In this document: positions 1 to 10,547 of the stretch, in pieces | Layout of the letters: every line of letters starts with the position of its first letter | How positions within the stretch are numbered: the first letter of the stretch is position 1 | NCBI RefSeq assembly: GCF_007753265.1 | Contig: NZ_CP036349.1 | Location: 186,001-250,000 of the forward strand | DNA length: 64,000 nucleotides | Direction of reading: 5' to 3' | Source of the DNA: Botrimarina mediterranea | GTDB taxonomy: Bacteria > Planctomycetota > Planctomycetia > Pirellulales > Lacipirellulaceae | The notes under the pieces: generated by a model | What the model was told of the DNA's origin: nothing | What the model saw: the letters and a program-made list of their open reading frames with translations, nothing else | Databases searched by the model: none | Program-made: the position numbers and the translations under genes

Positions 1-474
1 TCGACTTGTGTCTCACTGACCTCCAGCTCGACCGAGAATGCGAAGCGCGCCGACGGGGCGATCGTGCCGGGAGATTTCGATCGCACCAATGGGAATTTCC
101 CTAGGACGATCGAACGCTATTGGTCGAGGACTTCACTCTCGAAGATCACCGACGGCACCTCTAAGACCTTCATGGTAGGGCACGGAAGCAAGGACGAGGC
201 CGAGTCGAAGCATGCGTTCGGCGGGGATGTCGAACCCGGTCTCCGATCGGGTGAGCTCGCCCCGTTCTCAAAGAGCCCCGACGAGGGAGGATTTGGAGGC
301 CCGCATCCCGGCGTCGTCTTGATGGGAATGGCGGACGGCCAAGTGCGTCCGGTGAGGCTGGATATTGATCCCGCGGTCGTCGATCGCATGGTGACACGTG
401 CCGGTGACGATCTCTATCAAGAGGATCAGCCGGCAAATGGTTCCTGCGCGCCGGTGATCTCCAATCCCTTCTGA
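1..474 (+). CDS. DUF1559 family prepilin-like protein, C-terminal part (5' end outside window)
   Basis: The frame is open from base 1 to the stop at 472-474, so only the last 157 residues are present. The visible part has the hallmark of the planctomycete DUF1559 (SBP_bac_10-like) family: an ITDGTSKT segment followed by an H-x9-DG motif (HPGVVLMGMADG) 56 residues from the end, then IDPAVVDRMVTRAGDD, which matches the usual family ending. Members normally begin with a type IV prepilin cleavage site and one hydrophobic helix, and are thought to be exported pseudopilin-like envelope proteins; their exact role is unknown. The next gene encodes a small lipoprotein only 28 bases downstream, a frequent pairing. 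Family assignment is fairly sure; function is not. Confidence 0.78.
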   Translation, partial: STCVSLTSSSTENAKRADGAIVPGDFDRTNGNFPRTIERYWSRTSLSKITDGTSKTFMVGHGSKDEAESKHAFGGDVEPGLRSGELAPFSKSPDEGGFGGPHPGVVLMGMADGQVRPVRLDIDPAVVDRMVTRAGDDLYQEDQPANGSCAPVISNPF

Positions 475-502
475 CCCCCGGATTAGCTCCGCAAACCCCA
501 TC

Positions 503-931
503 ATGCAATTGTTGAACGTCCGAAGCATCGTCTGGCTAGCCACGATCGTGGCGGTGGTCGCTGCTGGTTGCGGTGGCCCTGTCCGGATCAAGGTTGGCGG
601 ACGGGTGACTCGCGTCGATGGCACACCGGTGTCGGGGGCAAAAGTCCTCTTTCGATCTTCCGAGACGGGGGCGTCCGCCGACGGGATCACCGATGATGAC
701 GGCAACTACGAAGTTGGAGGAGTGGAAAGAGGAGACGGCGTGCCGCCCGGCAAGTACCAAGTGGCAGTGAGCGAGAAACGAGGCGGCTGGGATAACCCCA
801 AGGCACGCACCATCCATCCCGTGTATGAGAGCCCCAGCACGTCGGGGTTGGAGTGCGAGGTGACGACATCGAGTTCTTCGATGAACTACGACATGGAACT
901 CGAACTGCCAAGTACGTCAGGAAAGAGTTGA
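503..931 (+). CDS. Small lipoprotein with carboxypeptidase-regulatory-like fold
   Basis: This 142-residue protein starts with a type II signal peptide and a lipobox ending at Cys23 (VAAGC), so it should be lipid-anchored. The mature part reads as one beta-sandwich of the carboxypeptidase regulatory-like/transthyretin-like type: GGRVTRVDGTPVSGAKVLF near residues 33-50, a DGITDDDGNYEV turn near 65-75 and a PPGKYQVAV strand near 85-93. Such proteins commonly lie directly after DUF1559 genes in planctomycetes, and the 28-base gap suggests co-transcription here. The domain may bind partners in the envelope, but no catalytic residue is evident. Confidence 0.75.
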   Translation: MQLLNVRSIVWLATIVAVVAAGCGGPVRIKVGGRVTRVDGTPVSGAKVLFRSSETGASADGITDDDGNYEVGGVERGDGVPPGKYQVAVSEKRGGWDNPKARTIHPVYESPSTSGLECEVTTSSSSMNYDMELELPSTSGKS

Positions 932-968
932 CACAATCTCTCCTTGTTGCAACCGCGGAGTCTCTGCA

Positions 969-2711
969 ATGTTCTATTCTCGTCTCGTTTCCATCGCCTT
1001 CACCGCGTCAGCGGCGCTTCTCTGTCCCTCGAGCGTCATCGCGGCGGTCAACTTCGTCGGAGAGCCAGCGCCGGCCGCCCTCGGCGACTTCAATAGCGAT
1101 GGCGCCGTGAACGCCGCGGATTACACGGTCTACCGAGATAACGACGGAAGTGGGGCCGCGTTGCCCAACGACAACGGCCTCGGAACCCCCATTGGCGCTG
1201 CCCATTACACGTTGTGGAGCACGAACTACGGGGCGACGGGTGGATCGGGGGCAACGTTCGCATTTGAGGACCCCGCGAACTGGGACGTTAGTGACTTTAA
1301 CCCCATACCGTCAGCGGGTCTCGAATCGACCCCTCCAGGCCGCGACAGTATCTGGTTTGTCGATAACAATGCGGAAGACATCACGATCGTTCTCACCGAT
1401 GAGCGGAGCGGCGAGAACGGGACCGAGCAAATGGGCACGTTTGCTTATGGCGGAGAGTCTGGCGCCAATGACTTCAACGCGAAGACAACGTTCGTCATCA
1501 ACAATAGCGTTACTTTGACTGCCATCGAGCGCAACTCAAGCGGTGAACCGACCGGCACGACGAACGGGACCCGGGCCATGCGACTCGGCCGAGAGAATAT
1601 CAACCCGCTAAGCACTCTCGCCGGCGGAACCACCGAGACGGCCCCTTGGGCGATCCTGAAACATACGCATGGTACGCTCCAGTACGTGCCCGAGGTTCCG
1701 GCTAATAACGCAACGATCGATTTCTCTCGCGACAAACCTAACTCCGCCGGCGCATTATACGAGATCTGTGGCGACGCGGTTTTGAATCTTCACGGTGCGA
1801 TTCGCCTGGGAGATCGTGACAATGGCGGCTCACGAACCACGCCGGGCGCGATCTTCCGTGTACGCGGGTCGGGGGTCCAGGCTAACGTTGAGGATTACTG
1901 GAACGAAAGCCGACTCGGCCTCTGGGACCACGACAACGATGTCACAACCGACAACCCGAATGGCGTCACGAACATGAAGCTCGGCAAGTTTGTCACAGAG
2001 TTTGTTCTCGACGCTGGCGGCGCCTCGCCGGTTGTCGTGAACGACGAACTCCGTCTCGGTCGCACCGAGGACCTCGAAGGGAATCGTGAGATCGGTTACG
2101 CCTTTCTGCGGATCAAGCTCTCGGAGCCGACCACTGCGGGTTCAGGCAGTGTCGGGTCAGGTGACGAGATCGTGCTGTTCCAGGCTGATCGCATCTCATC
2201 GCAAGTTGACCTCGACAACGACCCCGGCGTGGAATCGGGCGAGATCGAAATGGGACGGTTCTTTGACCCTGACCGGGCTGGCCTTAACACGGCTGGCACG
2301 TCGATGCTCCCGCACGCGGGATTATGGGAAGGCACAAAAGTGCGTGCCGACTACGCCGGCGCCGCGTACGAGTGGACGATCAACTACTTCGACTCTGCAG
2401 ATGATGGTGTGGTGGTGGACGCGGTGACGCTTAGTGATCTGCTAGTCACGGGCACGCCCGGCGACTTGAGCGGGAATGGCGTCTTGGGCCCCGAAGATCG
2501 GACAGCGCTCTTGAATGCGATCGCGTCTCCTCCTGAGATCGCGATTGCGACGGCACAAAATCTGTTCGACCTCAACGCCGACGACCTCGTCGACAGCCTC
2601 GATCTGGCGGTTTTTGACACGCACTTCGGAAGCGCCGCTCTAGCCATCCCCGAGCCCACGGCCGCGATGCTCGCCTTGGTTGGGTTAGGACTGGCCGCGC
2701 GGCGGCGTTAG
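969..2711 (+). CDS. PEP-CTERM protein with two dockerin-like segments
   Basis: A 580-residue exported protein. It has an N-terminal signal peptide (residues 1-26, ending near VIAA), a dockerin type I-like calcium-loop segment at about 36-55 (GDFNSDGAVNAADYTVYRDN), a long Asn/Gly/Thr-rich beta-type middle, and a second dockerin-like segment near 497-550 (GDLSGNGVLGPEDR, then DLNADDLVDSLDL). It ends with a PEP-CTERM sorting signal: IPEP, a hydrophobic helix and a final Arg cluster. Such proteins are processed by exosortase; no exosortase gene lies in this window. The middle has no recognisable catalytic motif and is likely beta-helical or lectin-like. A strong terminator follows. Confidence 0.82.
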   Translation: MFYSRLVSIAFTASAALLCPSSVIAAVNFVGEPAPAALGDFNSDGAVNAADYTVYRDNDGSGAALPNDNGLGTPIGAAHYTLWSTNYGATGGSGATFAFEDPANWDVSDFNPIPSAGLESTPPGRDSIWFVDNNAEDITIVLTDERSGENGTEQMGTFAYGGESGANDFNAKTTFVINNSVTLTAIERNSSGEPTGTTNGTRAMRLGRENINPLSTLAGGTTETAPWAILKHTHGTLQYVPEVPANNATIDFSRDKPNSAGALYEICGDAVLNLHGAIRLGDRDNGGSRTTPGAIFRVRGSGVQANVEDYWNESRLGLWDHDNDVTTDNPNGVTNMKLGKFVTEFVLDAGGASPVVVNDELRLGRTEDLEGNREIGYAFLRIKLSEPTTAGSGSVGSGDEIVLFQADRISSQVDLDNDPGVESGEIEMGRFFDPDRAGLNTAGTSMLPHAGLWEGTKVRADYAGAAYEWTINYFDSADDGVVVDAVTLSDLLVTGTPGDLSGNGVLGPEDRTALLNAIASPPEIAIATAQNLFDLNADDLVDSLDLAVFDTHFGSAALAIPEPTAAMLALVGLGLAARRR

Positions 2712-2746
2712 CCGACGCACACTGCCGACCTCTTCTGGTAGGCAGT

Positions 2747-2790
2747 CCGGCGGCAGCCCTCGGGGTGGGGGCTGCCGCCGGTTTTTGTTT
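2747..2790 (+). terminator. Rho-independent terminator after the dockerin-like PEP-CTERM gene
   Basis: A 13-bp perfect stem (2747-2759 with 2769-2781, sequence ccggcggcagccc and its complement) has a 9-base loop and is followed by TTTTTGTTT. It lies 36 bases after the stop codon at 2711. Confidence 0.9.
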
Positions 2791-2820
2791 CGTCTTGGTT
2801 CGTAAGGTTAAGGTTGATGA

Positions 2821-2891
2821 CTCACGCAAAGGCGCGAAGACGCAAAGGCTCTTGGCTTCATCTTCTTTGCGTCTTCGCGACTTTGTGTGAG
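2821..2891. repeat. Palindromic intergenic repeat, 27-bp arms
   Basis: Arms 2821-2847 and 2865-2891 are inverted copies matching at 25 of 27 positions (core cgcgaagacgcaaag), separated by 17 bases. It lies between the terminator at 2747 and the GH28 start at 2926 and looks like a REP/MITE-type element. Confidence 0.75.
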
Positions 2892-2925
2892 ACCTAGTCG
2901 TTCACCGTGGAGATCGAGCTTCCTA

Positions 2926-4266
2926 ATGAGAAAGCTAGTAGGGTGTGTCGCGATTGCCGTTTTTCTCAGCGCGTCGGATTTGCGAGCTGAGGAGTCGCCG
3001 GGGTGGGACGACGTTCCCACGATCGTCGCCGCGATCGAGGCGCCGCTGATTCCGGACGGTGACTTCCCTGTCACCGATCATGGCGCGAAGCCCGATGGCA
3101 AGACCGATTGCCGGCAGGCGATCGCCGACGCCATCCGCGCTTGCCATGAGGCGGGTGGCGGGCGCGTCGTCGTTCCGGAGGGCGAGTGGTACTGCAAAGG
3201 ACCGATTCATCTGTTGTCGAGGGTCAACCTACATTTGAACAAGGGGGCGACGCTCCAGTTCAGCAACGACCCCGACGACTTCTTGCCGGAAGTCCACACT
3301 CGCTTCGAGGGGACCGAGGTGATGATGTGGTCGCCGCCGATCTACGCGTTCGAGCAGCACGACATAGCGATCACCGGCGAAGGGGTCATCGACGGCGGCG
3401 CCGACGACGAGCACTGGTGGGTCTGGAAGCGGAGCGGCGCGACGGACATCAAGCGACTCGGCGAGATGGGCGAGAAGGGCGTGCCGGTGAGCGAACGCCG
3501 CTTCGGCGGCTCGCAGCTGCGCGTCAACTTCGTGCAGCCCTACCGCTGCGAGCGTGTGCTGATCGAGGGGATCACCGTTCACCGCTCGCCCATGTGGTGC
3601 CTCAATCCGGTGCTCTGCAAGAACGTCACGGTGCGCGGCGTGACGGTCGATAGCCACGGCCCGAACAACGACGGATGCAACCCCGAGTCGTGCTCGGGCG
3701 TGTTGATCGAAGGCTGCTTCTTCGACACGGGCGACGACTGCATCGCGATCAAGAGCGGCCGCAACGCCGACGGCCGGCGCGTAGGAGCGCCGAGCGAGAA
3801 TATCGTCGTCCGCAACTGCACGATGCGCGACGGCCACGGCGGCGTGGTGCTCGGCAGCGAGATGTCGGGCGGCATCCGCAACGTGTTCGTTGAGGACTGC
3901 GAGATGGACTCCCCGAATCTCGAACGCGCGATCCGTCTGAAGAGCAATTCGATGCGTGGCGGTTACTTGCGCAACATGCAGGTCCGCAACATCCGCGTCG
4001 GCGAGGTGAGCGACGCCGTCTTCCGGATCAACCTCGTCTACAGCGAACCCGAGTCGGGCCCCTACCCGCCGGCGGTGAGCGATGTCGTGCTAGAGAACGT
4101 CACCGCGGAGAAGTGCAAACGTCCGATGCACCTGGTGGGATTGGCCGAGTCGCCGATCCAGGGGCTGACGATCAAGAACTGCCGGTTCGGTGGCGCGAAG
4201 CAGGCGAGCTTGATCGAGCACGTGGCGGATTTGAAGCTGGAGTACTACTCACAGCCGGAAAAGTGA
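2926..4266 (+). CDS. Glycoside hydrolase family 28 (polygalacturonase-like), secreted
   Basis: A 446-residue secreted enzyme. The ATG at 2926 (MRKLVGCVAIAVFLSAS) gives a clean signal peptide; an in-frame GTG 39 bases upstream would add a charged, unlikely extension. After an N-terminal DHGAKPDGKTDCRQAIADAI segment typical of the family, the right-handed beta-helix carries the four GH28 catalytic blocks: NNDG near residue 249 (usually NTDG), GDDC near 270, GHGG near 304 and RLK near 337. GH28 enzymes hydrolyse pectic or related uronic/rhamnose-containing glycans with inversion. The substrate cannot be read from sequence. Its presence next to dockerin-like and PEP-CTERM genes fits a polysaccharide-degrading, surface-active lifestyle. 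Confidence 0.9.
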   Translation: MRKLVGCVAIAVFLSASDLRAEESPGWDDVPTIVAAIEAPLIPDGDFPVTDHGAKPDGKTDCRQAIADAIRACHEAGGGRVVVPEGEWYCKGPIHLLSRVNLHLNKGATLQFSNDPDDFLPEVHTRFEGTEVMMWSPPIYAFEQHDIAITGEGVIDGGADDEHWWVWKRSGATDIKRLGEMGEKGVPVSERRFGGSQLRVNFVQPYRCERVLIEGITVHRSPMWCLNPVLCKNVTVRGVTVDSHGPNNDGCNPESCSGVLIEGCFFDTGDDCIAIKSGRNADGRRVGAPSENIVVRNCTMRDGHGGVVLGSEMSGGIRNVFVEDCEMDSPNLERAIRLKSNSMRGGYLRNMQVRNIRVGEVSDAVFRINLVYSEPESGPYPPAVSDVVLENVTAEKCKRPMHLVGLAESPIQGLTIKNCRFGGAKQASLIEHVADLKLEYYSQPEK

Positions 4267-4300
4267 GACGCGAGAACTGATCGCGAGCGAAGCAAGCGCT

Positions 4301-4376
4301 AAGGCGAGCCCCCAGACGTCAGTCGGGGGAGGAACCACGTACCCGCTGCACTCCCACGACTGGCGTCGTGGGCTCT
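4301..4376. repeat. Double-hairpin intergenic repeat (GCGAGCCCCC family), copy 1
   Basis: Two related arms, GCGAGCCCCCAGACGTCAGT at the left and the inverted CCCACGACTGGCGTCGTGGG at the right, face each other around a short centre containing ACGTACCCGCT. Each arm is itself a hairpin. Related copies lie at 41073-41147 and 61049-61123. Confidence 0.75.
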
Positions 4377-4452
4377 CGTTCGAAACGATGAACACCGTGT
4401 GCCGGGGTCACCCGCGGCTAGCGCCGACGGCTCACATTTAGCAACCCATCGC

Positions 4453-6651
<2,199 letters not shown>

Positions 6652-7056
6652 TCGAAGATCGCGGCAGGGAAGAGAAAGGTAGACTTATCATCCAAACGCA
6701 AACAGGGCGCCGACGGTTCACCAAAGGCTAGAATCGACTTGCTGAGGGCGGCAATCGGCCTGTCCGTGGCGGTCGTCGGCTCAGCCGGCTCGCCTTGTGG
6801 GTCGATGACGGTCGCCGATAGAATCGCCGGACTCGCTGCAAAGGCAATCCTACCAAGATTTTAGCGAAGCAAAGGCCGCTGCGGCGCGATCTCCGGGGGG
6901 CTGACGCGACGAACCAACGGAACGGCCGCCCGTGCAACCCGCCCGGCCGGCGCTGACCCCCCCAAACGGACCACCAAACCGGCGCAAGCCCGACTGCTCC
7001 GTAACGAACTACCCGTCGCGTCCCGCCCCAATTGTCCCCACCGGCGCCGCCGAGTC
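6652..7056. other. 405-base intergenic region between divergent ftsH and dxr
   Basis: It should hold both promoters. I could not identify convincing -35/-10 pairs, a riboswitch or a repeat here. The 150 bases before dxr are very C-rich on the plus strand. Small frames in it lack start signals and are not called. Confidence 0.5.
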
Positions 7057-8277
7057 ATGGCTGACCGTTCGAAGACCCCCGCCCCCTCCGCCGATGGCGA
7101 GCCGCCCCGCCGCGTCGCCGTCCTCGGCTCTTCCGGCAGTATCGGCCGGAACACGATCGAGGTAATCCGCGCCAGCGGCGGCCGGCTGAAGGCGACGGTG
7201 CTTTCGGCTCACTCGCGGCTCGACCAGCTGATCGAGCAGGCCGAGCTGCTGAAGCCAAAGTTCGTCGTCGCTTCGGATGAACAAGCCGCCGCCGAGCAGT
7301 CTTGGAAGAAGCTCCCCAAGGGGACCGAGCTGCTGGTGGGGCCGAAGGGGCTCGAGCAGGCCGCTAGCTGCGACGAAGTCGACGTCGTGCTAGCAGCGAT
7401 CGTCGGCGCCGCGGGCGTCCGCAGCACGCTCGCCGCGCTCAAAGCGGGCAAGACGGTCGCCTTGGCGAACAAAGAGACGCTTGTCACCGCAGGACCGCTC
7501 GTGCGCAAGATGCTCGACGCCGAGCGGAAGAAAAACCCCGCCGCGCCGGAGCGTCTGCTGCCGGTCGACAGCGAGCACAGCGCGGTGTTCCAGTCGATGG
7601 CGTGCGGCCGGCGTGACGAGGTGGAGAAGATCTTCCTCACCGCCAGCGGCGGGCCGTTCCGCACGTGGGCCCGTGAGCACCTGGCCCAAGTGACCGTTGA
7701 TGAGGCGCTCGCCCACCCGACCTGGGACATGGGCCCGAAGATCACGATCGATTCGGCCACGATGATGAACAAGGCGCTGGAGGTGATCGAAGCGCGGTGG
7801 TTGTTCGACACGCCCGCCGAACGCATCCAGGTGCTGATCCATCCGCAGTCGATCATCCATTCGATGGTTGAGTTTGTGGACGGCTCGGTCGTGGCCCAAC
7901 TCGGACGCCCCGACATGAAGCTGCCGATCCAGTACGCACTGGATTATCCGCGACGGCTCGCCGGCCCTGCCGAGCGGCTCGACTGGACGCGGATGCACGA
8001 GCTGCGTTTCGAGCCGGCCGACTTCGACCGCTTCCCGGCGTTGGCGCTGGGGTTCGAGGTCGCTCGGCAAGGCGGCACCAGCGGCGCGGTGCTCAACGCG
8101 GCCAACGAGGCGGCGGTGCAGTCGTTCCTCGAAGGGGACCTGCACTTCACGGAGATCGTCCCGGCCTGCCGCAGCATCCTGGAAGCCCACGACTACGAAG
8201 CCAACCCAACGCTCCAGCGGCTCGAGGAACTCGATCTCTGGGCGCGAGAAGAAATCCACAGCTGGGTCTGTGCCTAA
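7057..8277 (+). CDS. dxr: 1-deoxy-D-xylulose 5-phosphate reductoisomerase
   Basis: This 406-residue enzyme converts DXP to 2-C-methyl-D-erythritol 4-phosphate with NADPH, the first committed step of the MEP isoprenoid pathway. Seen: the Rossmann motif LGSSGSIG near residues 23-30, ALANKETLV, the metal-binding PVDSEHSA block, LTASGGPF, HPTWDMGPKITIDSATMMNK and the IHPQSIIHSMVEF segment near the active-site lid. Length is normal for the family. The first 19 residues form a Pro/Ala-rich extension. It lies just upstream of the rseP homologue, an order conserved in many bacteria. The isoprenoid branch continues in this window with uppS, about 50 kb away. Confidence 0.97.
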   Translation: MADRSKTPAPSADGEPPRRVAVLGSSGSIGRNTIEVIRASGGRLKATVLSAHSRLDQLIEQAELLKPKFVVASDEQAAAEQSWKKLPKGTELLVGPKGLEQAASCDEVDVVLAAIVGAAGVRSTLAALKAGKTVALANKETLVTAGPLVRKMLDAERKKNPAAPERLLPVDSEHSAVFQSMACGRRDEVEKIFLTASGGPFRTWAREHLAQVTVDEALAHPTWDMGPKITIDSATMMNKALEVIEARWLFDTPAERIQVLIHPQSIIHSMVEFVDGSVVAQLGRPDMKLPIQYALDYPRRLAGPAERLDWTRMHELRFEPADFDRFPALALGFEVARQGGTSGAVLNAANEAAVQSFLEGDLHFTEIVPACRSILEAHDYEANPTLQRLEELDLWAREEIHSWVCA

Positions 8278-8279
8278 GG

Positions 8280-8370
8280 AGGGACGAGGGGTCAGGGACG
8301 GGGGACGAGGGAATCGTCGCCGTCGCTTGCGCTTCTTTCCCTCGCCCTCCGTCCCCCGTCCCTAATCCCT
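8280..8370. repeat. GGGACGAGGG-type inverted repeat between dxr and rseP
   Basis: A G-rich plus-strand arm (GAGGGACGAGGGGTCAGGGA onward) is followed by a C-rich inverted arm (TCCCTCGCCCTCCGTCCCCC), around a centre of about 25 bases. Related G/C-skewed sequences lie at 11487, 25768, 27371 and 40908. Confidence 0.65.
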
Positions 8371-8376
8371 CCCCCG

Positions 8377-10449
8377 ATGCAAACCCTCTTCGCCATTCTT
8401 CAAGTCGCGCTCGGCCTGGGCTTCGTGATCTTTGTTCACGAGCTGGGTCACTTCCTCGTCGCCAAGGCGTGCGGGGTGCGCTGCGACAAGTTCATGATCG
8501 GCTTCGACATCGGCGGGCTCAAGCTGAGCCGCAAGTGGGGCGAGACCGAGTACGGCATCGGCATCCTGCCGCTGGGCGGTTACGTGAAGATGTTCGGCCA
8601 GGAGGACAACGCCGGCGCCATTGCCGAAGAGATCGAGGCGTCGAAGGCGATGGAGGGTTCGCCCGACGCCAAAGAGGTGATGGGCCCCGATGGCAAGAAG
8701 GTCTGGGTCCACAAACGCAGCTACATGGCCAAGAGCGTGCCGCAACGCATGGCGATCATCTCGGCGGGCGTGATCATGAACGTGATCTTTGCTGTGGTGA
8801 TGGCGTTCATCGCGTTTGGCGTCGGCGTGCCGGAAACGCCGGCGACGGTCGGCGCGACGATCGCCGGCAGCCCGGCGTGGCAGGTTGGCCTGCGGACGGG
8901 CGACCGCCTAACGAGGATCGGCGACATCCAGAACCCCACTCACAAGCAACTCGTTGGGTCGGTCGTCCTCGGGGACCTCGAAAAAGGGCTCGACACCGAG
9001 GTGCTCCGCACGGACGGATCAACCGAGCAGATCACCCTGCGACCCAAGCTGACGGGCATGGCGCCGCAGGTCGGCGTGCTGATGGCGAATCGCTTGCGGC
9101 TCTCAGCGACCGAGCCCGTCGCGCCGCACTCACCGGCGGCTTCGCTAGGCGACGAGGGCTTCGAAGCGGGTGACCAGATCGTTGCCGTTGATGGCGAAGA
9201 GGTGGACACCTATGCCGGCCTGTTTGCGACGTTCGCCGCCAAACGCGATCAACCGCTCACACTCACCGTGATCCGCGACGGCAAAGCGCCGGCGGGCGAT
9301 CCCTTCGGCGTCGTCGAAGGGGGCGAGCGCGTCGACGTCACGCTGCCGCCCGACCCGATGGAGCGGTTGGGCATCGTGCCGACGCTCGGTCCTGTGGTCG
9401 TGGTTGAGCAGGGCTCTCCCGCCGATGAGGCCGGCATTAAGGTCGGCGATGTGATCACCGCCGTCGATGGCGAGGCGATCGGCGCCGCGCCCGAAGGCGA
9501 ACCCGCCCTCGACCCGGTGACGCTCGACGCGAAGCTCGGCGCCATCGCCGCGCGACGCGAGGATGTCGTGTTGACGGTCGATCGCAACGGCGAGGCCGTC
9601 GAGCTCTCGATGGCGCCGCGCGTTGTCACTTGGCAGTCGATGGCGATCACCGAGAACAGCCCCCAGACGTTCGACGCCATCGGCGCCGCTTGCGAACTGC
9701 GCGCCGAGGTGGCGTCGCTCATCGGCGGCAGCCCCGCGGCGGCGTCGGACCTGCGCCCGGGCGACCGGGTCTCGAAGGCGACCCTCTCTTGGACCGATGC
9801 GAAGGGCGTTTCGCAGACCGACTCCATGGAGTTCGGCGAAGGACAACAGAACTGGCCCGTATTCATCCTGGCCCTGCAGAACCCGGGCGATGACTTCACG
9901 GTCGAGCTGTCGATCGCGAGCGATTCATCCGCTGAGCAGCAGCCGTCGCGAAGCGTGAAACTCAAGCCCGTTTCGGTTTCCGATTCGTACATGGTCAACA
10001 ACCGCGGCCTCGTGCTGTCGCCACTCCGAGTGATGCACGTCGCCAAGAACTTCCAAGAGCAGGCCGAGCTCGCCTTCCGTGAGACGGGTAGCGCGCTGAT
10101 GAGCGTCGTGCGGTTCTTGCAGAAGATCGGCGGGCAGGTCTCGGTGAAGGCGCTCGGCGGGCCGCTGACGATCGCGCAGGTGGCGGGAGAGGCGGCGTTC
10201 GAGGGTGTTGGCGCCCTGCTCATGTCGCTGGTGATGCTCAGCGCGAACCTGGCGGTGCTCAACTTCCTGCCAATCCCCGTGCTCGACGGCGGGCACATGG
10301 TGTTCTTGCTCTACGAGGGGATCACCGGGCGGCCCGTCAACGAGAAGGTGGCGATCGCCCTGCAGACGGTCGGCCTGCTCTTGTTGCTCAGCCTGATGCT
10401 GTTCGTCACTTCGATGGACATCTCCCGGCTGGTGACGAGTCTGTTCTAA
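8377..10449 (+). CDS. rseP: RseP-family site-2 intramembrane metalloprotease with extra PDZ modules
   Basis: A 690-residue membrane zinc protease, well above the roughly 450 residues usual for RseP. The first helix carries HELGH at residues 21-25; the second metal-site motif is LDGGH near residue 636 in the last helices. Between them are a PDZ-like block near 160-230 (GSPAWQVGLRTGDRL), a second near 255-310 (GFEAGDQIVAVDG), a third near 335-410 (GSPADEAGIKVGDVITAVDG) and perhaps a fourth near 445-470 (GGSPAAASDLRPGDRV). RseP cleaves membrane-embedded anti-sigma factors and signal-peptide remnants. It follows dxr by 99 bases holding a repeat. The additional PDZ domains are the main oddity and may sort substrates by periplasmic size or C-terminus. 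Confidence 0.93.
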   Translation: MQTLFAILQVALGLGFVIFVHELGHFLVAKACGVRCDKFMIGFDIGGLKLSRKWGETEYGIGILPLGGYVKMFGQEDNAGAIAEEIEASKAMEGSPDAKEVMGPDGKKVWVHKRSYMAKSVPQRMAIISAGVIMNVIFAVVMAFIAFGVGVPETPATVGATIAGSPAWQVGLRTGDRLTRIGDIQNPTHKQLVGSVVLGDLEKGLDTEVLRTDGSTEQITLRPKLTGMAPQVGVLMANRLRLSATEPVAPHSPAASLGDEGFEAGDQIVAVDGEEVDTYAGLFATFAAKRDQPLTLTVIRDGKAPAGDPFGVVEGGERVDVTLPPDPMERLGIVPTLGPVVVVEQGSPADEAGIKVGDVITAVDGEAIGAAPEGEPALDPVTLDAKLGAIAARREDVVLTVDRNGEAVELSMAPRVVTWQSMAITENSPQTFDAIGAACELRAEVASLIGGSPAAASDLRPGDRVSKATLSWTDAKGVSQTDSMEFGEGQQNWPVFILALQNPGDDFTVELSIASDSSAEQQPSRSVKLKPVSVSDSYMVNNRGLVLSPLRVMHVAKNFQEQAELAFRETGSALMSVVRFLQKIGGQVSVKALGGPLTIAQVAGEAAFEGVGALLMSLVMLSANLAVLNFLPIPVLDGGHMVFLLYEGITGRPVNEKVAIALQTVGLLLLLSLMLFVTSMDISRLVTSLF

Positions 10450-10547
10450 GGCGCCGGCGCCGCTAGCACGGCGGCGATCCGCCTTGCCTCCGCTCGGGGG
10501 ATGCCGCTAAACGTTGCGTCGAATTGACCGGCTACCGGTATCGACGC

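Noticed and set aside
10452-10463. GGCGCCGGCGCC palindrome after rseP
   Set aside because: Perfect but only 12 bases and in GC-rich DNA; no T-tract, so no terminator call.
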